DNA of 64,000 nucleotides from Nocardia sp. XZ_19_385 (GTDB lineage Bacteria > Actinomycetota > Actinomycetes > Mycobacteriales > Mycobacteriaceae), in contig NZ_JACVEE010000001.1 of the NCBI RefSeq assembly GCF_015355755.1, positions 372,001 through 436,000 on the forward strand, read 5' to 3'. The notes below the pieces were generated by a model. That model was not told where the DNA came from, ran no database searches, and saw nothing but the letters and a program-made list of their open reading frames with translations. Of this stretch, positions 58,030 to 64,000 are shown one piece after another. Made by a program: the position numbers and the translations under genes. Each line of letters begins with the position of its first letter. The stretch's first letter is position 1.

Positions 58030-59651
58030 ACAACTTCCCCTGGTTGACCACCCTGTGGCTGGCGCCGGTCGCCGGCGCGATCGTGGTGCTGGTCCTGCCT
58101 GCGTCCCAGCGCAACCTCGCCCGCATCGTCGCCTTCGCCTTCGCGCTGGCGACGCTGGTCTTGGCCGTGGTGACGGCGGTGCGCTTCGACCCCGGTGGCG
58201 ATCAGTACCAGTTCGTCGAATCCCATGAGTGGATCCCGGCTTTCGGCGCGGGCTACACCCTCGGACTCGACGGCATCGCCCTGGTTCTCGTCCTGCTCAC
58301 CACCGCGTTGGTACCGATCCTGATCCTGGCGGGCTGGAACGACGACCGCGAGGTCGGCGGCGGCAAACGGGTGATGCACACCTATCTGGCGCTCACCCTG
58401 CTGGTCGAGGCCATGGTGCTGGTCTCCTTTGTCTCCCTGGACATCCTGCTGTTCTACATCTTCTTCGAAGCCATGCTCATCCCGATGTACTTCCTCATCG
58501 GCGGCTTCGGGCCCCGCGGCGGCGACATTGCCTTGCGGCAGCAGCGGTCCCGGGCGGCGGTGAAGTTCCTGCTGTACAACCTGTTCGGCGGACTCATCAT
58601 GCTCGCCGCGGTGATCGGCCTCTACGTCCTCACCGCCCGCGAATCCCTCGGCCCCGACGGCACCGGCAGCTTCGACCTGCGGGTCGTGGTCGCCGCCGCC
58701 AACTCCGGTCAACTCGGTGCCGGACCGGCCGTGCTCAACGCGCTGTTCCTCGGCTTCATGTTCGCCTTCGCGGTGAAGGCGCCGCTGTGGCCGCTGCACA
58801 CCTGGCTGCCCGACGCCGCCGTCGCCGCGACACCGTCGAGCGCGGTGCTGATGATGGCGGTGGTCGACAAGGTGGGCACCTTCGGCATGCTGCGCTACTG
58901 CCTGCTGCTGTTCCCCGACTCCGCCGGAACCTATGCGCCAGTGGTGATCACACTCGCGGTGATCGGCATCATCTACGGCGCGGTCCTGGCCATCGGCCAG
59001 ACCGATGTGATGCGCCTGATCGCCTACACCTCGATCTCGCACTTCGGGTTCATCATCCTCGGCATCTTCGCCATGACCAGTCAGGGCCAGACCGGCGCGA
59101 CGCTGTACATGGTCAACCACGGCATCTCCACCGCCGCGCTGTTCCTGATCGCCGGATTCCTGGTGTCGCGCCGCGGAACTCGCGTCATCGCCGACTACGG
59201 CGGGGTGCAGAAGGTGGCGCCGGTACTGGCGGGCACCTTCTTCATCGCCGGTCTCGCCACGCTGTCACTGCCCGGGCTCGCGCCGTTCGTCAGCGAATTC
59301 CTGGTCCTGGTCGGCACGTTCAGCCGCTACCAGGTGGCCGCGGTGGTCGCCTCCGCCGCACTGGTGCTGGCCGCGGTGTACGTGCTGTGGATGTACCAGC
59401 GGATGATGACCGGGCCCGTGACCAAAGGCAACGAGGGCATCAAGGACCTGGTCCCCCGCGAGTACGCCGTGGTGGTGCCGCTGATCGCCGCGCTGATCTT
59501 CCTCGGGGTGTATCCGAAACCGGTGCTGGACTTCATCGATCCCGCGGTGAGCCAAACGCTGACCACCATCGGCGTCAAGGATCCGGAACCTGTCATCCCC
59601 GCCGTTACCGAGGCCGGACCGGCCGCCACTTCCGGAGGTACGCACAAGTGA
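58026..59651 (+). CDS. nuoM: NADH dehydrogenase I subunit M (antiporter-like)
   Basis: 541 residues. ILLFYIFFEAMLIPMYFLIG, APLWPLHTWLPDAAVAATPSSAVLMMAVVDKVGTFG and SHFGFIILGIFA carry the conserved Glu/Lys residues. GTG start after AAGGAAGG. Confidence 0.92.
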   Translation: MNNFPWLTTLWLAPVAGAIVVLVLPASQRNLARIVAFAFALATLVLAVVTAVRFDPGGDQYQFVESHEWIPAFGAGYTLGLDGIALVLVLLTTALVPILILAGWNDDREVGGGKRVMHTYLALTLLVEAMVLVSFVSLDILLFYIFFEAMLIPMYFLIGGFGPRGGDIALRQQRSRAAVKFLLYNLFGGLIMLAAVIGLYVLTARESLGPDGTGSFDLRVVVAAANSGQLGAGPAVLNALFLGFMFAFAVKAPLWPLHTWLPDAAVAATPSSAVLMMAVVDKVGTFGMLRYCLLLFPDSAGTYAPVVITLAVIGIIYGAVLAIGQTDVMRLIAYTSISHFGFIILGIFAMTSQGQTGATLYMVNHGISTAALFLIAGFLVSRRGTRVIADYGGVQKVAPVLAGTFFIAGLATLSLPGLAPFVSEFLVLVGTFSRYQVAAVVASAALVLAAVYVLWMYQRMMTGPVTKGNEGIKDLVPREYAVVVPLIAALIFLGVYPKPVLDFIDPAVSQTLTTIGVKDPEPVIPAVTEAGPAATSGGTHK

Positions 59652-61258
59652 GTACCGCAGTTCTCGCGGCCACCGTGCCCGCGCCGAGTATCGAATACAG
59701 CCTGATCCTGCCGATGCTGCTCGTCTTCGGCGCGGCCGTGGCCGGGGTGCTCGTCGAAGCGTTCGTCCCGCGCCGCGCCCGGTATGTCACCCAGGTGCTG
59801 CTCGCCATTCTCGGCTTGGGTGCGGCGCTGGTCGCGGTCATCGGGTTGGCGGGCACCTCCGCGACCGCCCTCGTCGGCGCGGTGGCGATCGACGGGGTCA
59901 GCCTGTTCCTGCAGGGCGCCATCCTCGTGGTCTCCCTGCTCGGGATCGTGTTCATGGCCGAACGCCACGCCCAGCCGGTGGCCGAAAAGCGTTCCGGCCC
60001 AGGCACTTGGGCGTTGAACGCCGCCCGCCCGCGCGTCGTCGACGCCTTCACCCCGCAGGCCTCGGCGGTGCCCGGCAGCGCCGCCGAACGCACCGCCGAG
60101 AACGCGGGCATCGCCACCACCGAAGTGTTCCCGCTGACCATGCTCGCCGTCGGCGGTCTGCTGCTCTTCCCCGCCGCCAACGACCTGCTCACCATGTTCA
60201 TTGCGCTGGAAGTGCTTTCGCTGCCGCTCTACCTGCTGTGCGGGCTGGCCCGGCGGCAGCGGCTGCTCTCCCAGGAGGCGGCGCTCAAGTACTTCCTGCT
60301 CGGGGCGTTCTCGTCGGCGTTCTTCCTCTACGGAGTCGCCCTGCTGTACGGGCAGGCTGGCACGGTGAAACTGGCCGGAATCTCCGACGCCCTGATCGCC
60401 CATCCCTCCAACGCGCTGCTGGCATTGCTGGGCGTGGCGATGCTCGCGGTGGGTCTGCTGTTCAAGATCGGCGCGGTCCCGTTCCAGTCCTGGGTCCCGG
60501 ACGTCTACCAGGGCGCGCCCACTCCCGTCACCGCGTTCATGGCCGCCGCCACCAAGATCGCGGCCGTCGGCGCGCTCGTGCGAGTCATCCAGATCGGGGT
60601 GCCCAGCCTGCGCGACGACTGGCGCCCGGTCCTGGCCGCCATCGCCATCGCCACCATGGCGCTGGGCGCGGTGCTGGCCATCACCCAGACCGACGTCAAG
60701 CGCATGCTCGCGTATTCCTCTGTCGCCCATGCCGGTTTCCTGATGATCGGCCTGGTCGCCGCCACCGACGCGGGCACCGCCGCGATCCTGTTCTACCTGG
60801 TCGCCTACGGCCTGGGCACCGTCGGCGCCTTCGCCGTCGTCAGCCTGGTCCGCACCCCCGCCGGCGACGAAGCCACCGCGCTGTCCCAGTGGGCCGGTCT
60901 CGGCCGCCGCTCCCCTTGGCTCGCTTCCATATTCGCGTTGTTCCTGCTCTCCTTCGCCGGTCTCCCCTTGACCTCGGGCTTCGTCAGCAAGTTCGCGGTG
61001 TTCCAAGCCGCTGCCGCCGACCACGCCACCTTCCTGGTCATCGTCGGCGTCATCTCCAGCGCCATCGCGGCCTTCTTCTACATCCGCGTCATCGTGCTGA
61101 TGTTCTTCACCGAACCGTCCACGGACGCACCGATTGTCGTGCCACCGGTGCTCACCTGGTCCGTGGTCGTCATCACCGCCGCGGCCACCTTGGCGCTCGG
61201 TGTCTTCCCGCAGCCACTGCTGAACCTCGCCGAACAAGCGGCCGTTTTCGTCCGCTGA
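59648..61258 (+). CDS. nuoN: NADH dehydrogenase I subunit N (antiporter-like)
   Basis: 536 residues. GTG at 59648 overlaps nuoM by four bases (GTGA). MFIALEVLSLPLYLLCGLAR, KIGAVPFQSWVPDVYQGAPTPVTAFMAAATK and AYSSVAHAGFLMIGL are typical. Last gene; strong terminator follows. Confidence 0.92.
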   Translation: MSTAVLAATVPAPSIEYSLILPMLLVFGAAVAGVLVEAFVPRRARYVTQVLLAILGLGAALVAVIGLAGTSATALVGAVAIDGVSLFLQGAILVVSLLGIVFMAERHAQPVAEKRSGPGTWALNAARPRVVDAFTPQASAVPGSAAERTAENAGIATTEVFPLTMLAVGGLLLFPAANDLLTMFIALEVLSLPLYLLCGLARRQRLLSQEAALKYFLLGAFSSAFFLYGVALLYGQAGTVKLAGISDALIAHPSNALLALLGVAMLAVGLLFKIGAVPFQSWVPDVYQGAPTPVTAFMAAATKIAAVGALVRVIQIGVPSLRDDWRPVLAAIAIATMALGAVLAITQTDVKRMLAYSSVAHAGFLMIGLVAATDAGTAAILFYLVAYGLGTVGAFAVVSLVRTPAGDEATALSQWAGLGRRSPWLASIFALFLLSFAGLPLTSGFVSKFAVFQAAAADHATFLVIVGVISSAIAAFFYIRVIVLMFFTEPSTDAPIVVPPVLTWSVVVITAAATLALGVFPQPLLNLAEQAAVFVR

Positions 61259-61269
61259 CCTCTCGGAAA

Positions 61270-61307
61270 CCGACGGCCGCCCGGATCCCGATCCGGGCGG
61301 CCGTCGG
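61270..61307. terminator. Terminator of the nuo operon
   Basis: Perfect 18-base stem (CCGACGGCCGCCCGGATC, 61270-61287, with 61290-61307), effectively a 4-base loop. It lies 12 bases after nuoN. Confidence 0.85.
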
Positions 61308-61477
61308 CGTTTCCGCGGTCGTCGAACGAATCTGCCCGACGCTCTATCTTGTTGCGGCCATTGCGCGAATCTTGGGCACGGGGGTAGGCGTAGCGTTGAG
61401 GCGCGAAGTAATCGCAAAGTCTCTCGGTGTGTCCGACGCCGCTGGATCCGTGCACGCACAGGACACAGGAGCCCAGA

Positions 61478-61654
61478 TTGTCCGCAACCGATACACAGAC
61501 CAAGCCCGCCGAGGACCAGAGCGCCACGAACGACGGCGGCTGCCCCGCATGTAAGCATCCGCGCGACGCGCACGACCAGATCTCCCAGCGCTTCTGCGAC
61601 GCCACCGCCGCCGGCCACCTGGACCGCGGCTGCGTCTGCCCTCGCGCCAACTGA
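61478..61654 (+). CDS. RGCVC-family small protein
   Basis: 58 residues from the TTG at 61478, six bases after GGAG. Four Cys in CPACKHPRDAHD, RFCDATAAG and DRGCVCPR could bind zinc; the final RGCVC signature identifies a small actinobacterial family of unknown function. The longer frame starting at 61427 has no ribosome site. Confidence 0.65.
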   Translation: MSATDTQTKPAEDQSATNDGGCPACKHPRDAHDQISQRFCDATAAGHLDRGCVCPRAN

Positions 61655-61772
61655 ACCGCTGCCCCGGTCGTGACCTGAGTGCGCAGCAGGTGCTCGGGCC
61701 CCAGCCGAACCGTGTCCTACCTGCAACGGAAGGGTAGCCCAGCGGCCCGGCGGCGCAGGCACAGTTGACACT

Positions 61773-62477
61773 ATGTCTGCCCTCGCGCGGGTCCGGCTCC
61801 CCCTGCTGCTGGCCACTCTGGCCGCGATTCCGGCGACCGCGCTATGCGCCGGGCCCGGGACGGCCCAGCAGACCGCTGTCCTCGGCGGCGGGTCGGGCAT
61901 CACCATCGGCGACCAGGTCGCCTGCACGCTGACCACCATCGGCTACGACCGCGAGCAACGCCTGGTCGGGCTGACCGCCGGGCACTGCGCGGACCTCGGT
62001 ATGCCGGTGCTGGCCGAACGAACGGCCGAGGCGGGGGCGGTCGGCACGGTCGCGCTGGTCGATTACGACGACGACTACGCGGTCATCGAATTCGACCCGG
62101 CCAAGGTTGTCCCGGTCCGGCAGGTATCGGCGACCCGGATCGACGGGATCGGCGAACCACCCCGGCCCGGGGATTTGGTGTGCAAGATCGGCCGCACCAC
62201 CGGGTTCGGCTGCGGGATCGTGTGGGACGCGCATCCGTGGTGGTTCCAGAACGAGGCGGGATCGCAGTCCGGGGACTCCGGTGCGCCCGTCACGCTGGGT
62301 GATCGCCTGGTCGGCATGAATGTGGGTCATGTTCAGGCCGACACCTCGGCGGTGGCGGTTTCGGGCCAGTCGGTGGCGGTGCCGGTCCTTGATCCGGCGG
62401 TAGCTACCCAGATCGGGATGATCCTCGCGGATATCGCCGAGGCCGGCGGTGTGGGCGCGGGCTTCCGCCCCGTGTGA
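61773..62477 (+). CDS. Secreted trypsin-like (S1) serine protease
   Basis: 234 residues. Signal peptide (hydrophobic residues 7-27, cleavage near AGPGTAQQ) with only a short propeptide. Catalytic triad: His71 (TAGHCA), Asp101 (YDDDYAVIEFD) and Ser169 (QSGDSGAP). Cys51-Cys72 and Cys137-Cys147 may pair. Likely exported and active outside the cell; substrate unknown. Confidence 0.82.
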   Translation: MSALARVRLPLLLATLAAIPATALCAGPGTAQQTAVLGGGSGITIGDQVACTLTTIGYDREQRLVGLTAGHCADLGMPVLAERTAEAGAVGTVALVDYDDDYAVIEFDPAKVVPVRQVSATRIDGIGEPPRPGDLVCKIGRTTGFGCGIVWDAHPWWFQNEAGSQSGDSGAPVTLGDRLVGMNVGHVQADTSAVAVSGQSVAVPVLDPAVATQIGMILADIAEAGGVGAGFRPV

Positions 62478-62492
62478 CTCCGCATCACCGCT

Positions 62493-62512
62493 TACTACGA
62501 CCGGCAGTAGTA
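62493..62512. promoter_or_regulatory. Dyad over a leaderless promoter
   Basis: TACTAC (62493-62498) and GTAGTA (62507-62512) flank 8 bases. The second arm coincides with a likely -10, TAGTAT (62508-62513), so the message would begin at the GTG at 62520. A repressor on this dyad would block transcription of the membrane protein and copper genes. Confidence 0.4.
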
Positions 62513-62519
62513 TGTGCCG

Positions 62520-63095
62520 GTGCGAACACCGGCGGAGGAAGCGGCGCGACTGCGCCCTGCCCCGTCGGCTGCGGCCACCGGCGGATCCCTCAGCGGTGCC
62601 CTCGTCGGATCCGCCTGCGGTGCGGTGAGTATCGCGGCGCACGCCCTCGGCGGCGGCGTGGTCTCCCTTGGTGATTCCTCGGTCGCTCTATTGCTCGGCG
62701 CCTGCGCCCTGATCGGAGTCGTCGTCAGCGTGCTCCGCCGCTCGGCAGCCGCGCCCGGTCTCGGCGAGCTCGTGCTGCTGCTCATGGCGGGTCAGGCGGT
62801 CGGGCATACGGCGCTGACGCTGTCGCCCTGCCATCAGCAGGTGTCGCACTCCGCCGGGCTCATGCTGCTGGCGCACGTGCTGGCGGTTCCCGTGGGCGCG
62901 TTGCTGATTCGTGCCGCCGAACTCGGGCTCGCCCGCGCAGCATCCAGCGTGCGCGAGGCCGTGCGCGCGCTGCACACCCGGCCCGTCGCACCGCACGCAC
63001 CGTTCTCGATCGTCACGGTCGTTCCGGCGCTGACCGCGCGACGACTGCTCATCAGCTCCGGAATCGGGACTCGAGGGCCACCCGCGTACGCCTGA
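62520..63095 (+). CDS. Membrane protein upstream of copper genes
   Basis: 191 residues from the GTG at 62520 (another GTG at 62514). Hydrophobic segments at about residues 24-48, 54-68, 80-100 and 112-132, with HTALTLSPCHQQVSH, a Cys/His-rich stretch that may bind metal. Resembles unnamed membrane proteins found next to PCu(A)C genes. Function unknown. Confidence 0.6.
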   Translation: MRTPAEEAARLRPAPSAAATGGSLSGALVGSACGAVSIAAHALGGGVVSLGDSSVALLLGACALIGVVVSVLRRSAAAPGLGELVLLLMAGQAVGHTALTLSPCHQQVSHSAGLMLLAHVLAVPVGALLIRAAELGLARAASSVREAVRALHTRPVAPHAPFSIVTVVPALTARRLLISSGIGTRGPPAYA

Positions 63096-63245
63096 AGCGT
63101 TCCCTCACTTTCCGCACCGTCCCGATCGGGTCGCCGGAATTGCAGTCCGTGCCACTTCGCATCGTCTGCGTTCTCGCAGGTTCTGCCGAACTTGTCGTCG
63201 TGCACGGCTGACGGCTGCCCGCTCCCATAGATTCGGAGTACATCC

Positions 63246-63788
63246 ATGTCCCTGACCACCTCCCGCCTCGCCCGCGGCGCCGCCGCCCTGGCCGCGGTCC
63301 CGTTCCTGCTCGTCGCCTGCTCCTCGAACGACGCCCCGGCCGGCAAGTCCGCCGCGGACCAGGTGTCGATCACCGACCAGTGGGTCAAGGCCGCCCCTGG
63401 CGGCATGTCCGCCGCGTTCGGCAAGATCACCAACGACAGCGACCAGACCGTCACCGTCGTCGCGGGCTCCAGCCCGGTCTCCAGCAGCGTCGAACTGCAC
63501 GAAATGATCACCAAGGCCGACGGCACCAAGATGATGCAGCCCAAGCCCGGCGGCTACACCATCGCCCCGCACGCCGCCCTGACCCTGAAGCCCGGCGCCG
63601 ACCACATCATGTTCATGGGTCTGCACCAGGAGTTGCGCACCGGTTCGGACACCCCGATCACCCTCGTCTTCGGTGACGGCACGTCCAAGACGTTCACCGC
63701 GCAAGTCCGGGACTTCCCCGGCAACCAGGAGAACTACGGCACCGACGGCGAGCACGGCGCCCAGCCGACCCCTGCCCCCGGTGCCTGA
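63246..63788 (+). CDS. PCu(A)C copper chaperone lipoprotein
   Basis: 180 residues. Lipobox LLVAC; the PCuAC domain shows VELHEMITKADGTKMMQP and LKPGADHIMFMGL, giving the H-M-x10-M-x21-H-x-M copper(I) site. These proteins pass copper to cytochrome oxidase CuA or to secreted copper enzymes. Overlaps the DyP gene by eight bases. Confidence 0.85.
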   Translation: MSLTTSRLARGAAALAAVPFLLVACSSNDAPAGKSAADQVSITDQWVKAAPGGMSAAFGKITNDSDQTVTVVAGSSPVSSSVELHEMITKADGTKMMQPKPGGYTIAPHAALTLKPGADHIMFMGLHQELRTGSDTPITLVFGDGTSKTFTAQVRDFPGNQENYGTDGEHGAQPTPAPGA

Positions 63789-64000
63789 GGCGAATTCGCG
63801 GTCCGGCTTCACCCGGCGGCGCCTGATCGGCGGTGGCGCCGCCGCGGCGGGCGCGGCCGGGCTCGGCCTGGGCGCGGTCGCGCTGACCAGAGCCGAGCCC
63901 GCGCCTCAGCACCGGCCCGCACCGACCGCGACCGAACCGTTCTACGGCCGACATCAGGCCGGGATCACGACCGCGCCACAGGATCACGTGGCGTTCGTCG
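63781..64000 (+). CDS. Tat-exported DyP-type peroxidase / EfeB-like (3' truncated by window edge)
   Basis: 73 codons visible from the GTG at 63781. Tat motif TRRRLIGGG, a hydrophobic stretch rich in Ala and Gly, then FYGRHQAGITTAPQDHVAF, the N-terminal signature of DyP/EfeB heme peroxidases. Start overlaps the PCu(A)C gene. In Streptomyces a DyP and a PCu(A)C-type chaperone share an operon in copper delivery. The heme-binding part is beyond the window. Confidence 0.82.
   Translation, partial: MPEANSRSGFTRRRLIGGGAAAAGAAGLGLGAVALTRAEPAPQHRPAPTATEPFYGRHQAGITTAPQDHVAFV

Overview
This window is a high-GC (visibly about two-thirds G+C) actinobacterial chromosome segment, most likely Nocardia or a close mycolic-acid-bearing relative. 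The pointers are an MspA/Nfp-type outer-membrane porin, a CmtR-type metal sensor, a GabD2-type succinate-semialdehyde dehydrogenase close to the mycobacterial enzyme, a conservon, an RGCVC-family small protein, and a complete nuo operon preceded by a lone receiver-domain gene as in Mycobacterium tuberculosis (Rv3143-nuoA). No tRNA, rRNA, CRISPR array or intact insertion sequence was seen.

Layout. 1-9.6 kb: the end of a TAP-type hydrolase, a metal efflux/CmtR-like pair, a HAD phosphatase, a MerR regulator with a divergent methyltransferase, a glycolipid-binding-domain protein, a DrrC-like UvrA-type ATPase, two decayed alpha/beta-hydrolase remnants, small genes, and a porin. 9.9-14.8 kb: GAF regulator, ExaC-type aldehyde dehydrogenase and DUF779 protein, convergent with gabD2. 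15.1-18.9 kb: a four-gene conservon (cvnABCD). 19-22 kb: membrane protein, Nudix hydrolase, and an HxlR regulator divergent from an MFS exporter. 22-24.2 kb: an A+T-richer, tightly overlapping three-gene unit encoding a type VII secretion-type (EspC/WXG-like) protein, an unknown protein and a lipoprotein; this is the most island-like stretch. 24.4-37 kb: a DrrAB-like exporter with TetR, an NmrA-like reductase behind a SoxR-type promoter, an AlkZ-like winged-helix protein, BlaI, dinB behind an SOS box, a SulP transporter, a thiolase, small metabolic genes and their regulators.

37.2-43.0 kb is a compact Calvin-Benson-Bassham locus: a divergent LysR (CbbR-like) regulator, red-type form I Rubisco cbbL-cbbS, the activase cbbX, class I fructose-1,6-bisphosphatase and phosphoribulokinase. 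These genes cover CO2 fixation, Rubisco repair and the two cycle-specific steps. No carboxysome genes and no hydrogenase, CO or formate dehydrogenase are in the window.

45.6-61.3 kb is the 14-subunit proton-pumping NADH dehydrogenase operon (nuoA-N), almost every junction overlapping by 1-8 bases. Two features stand out: nuoH and nuoI form one uninterrupted reading frame (a NuoH-NuoI fusion), and a 38-codon frame joins nuoL to nuoM with four-base GTGA overlaps at both ends. The 412-base leader holds a CRP-like site and two palindromes. The last 2.5 kb holds a secreted serine protease, a membrane protein, a PCu(A)C copper chaperone and the start of a Tat-exported DyP peroxidase.

Many start codons were moved from the longest possible start to one supported by a ribosome-binding site, a four-base overlap, or a regulatory site lying in the longer version; the reason is given in each entry.
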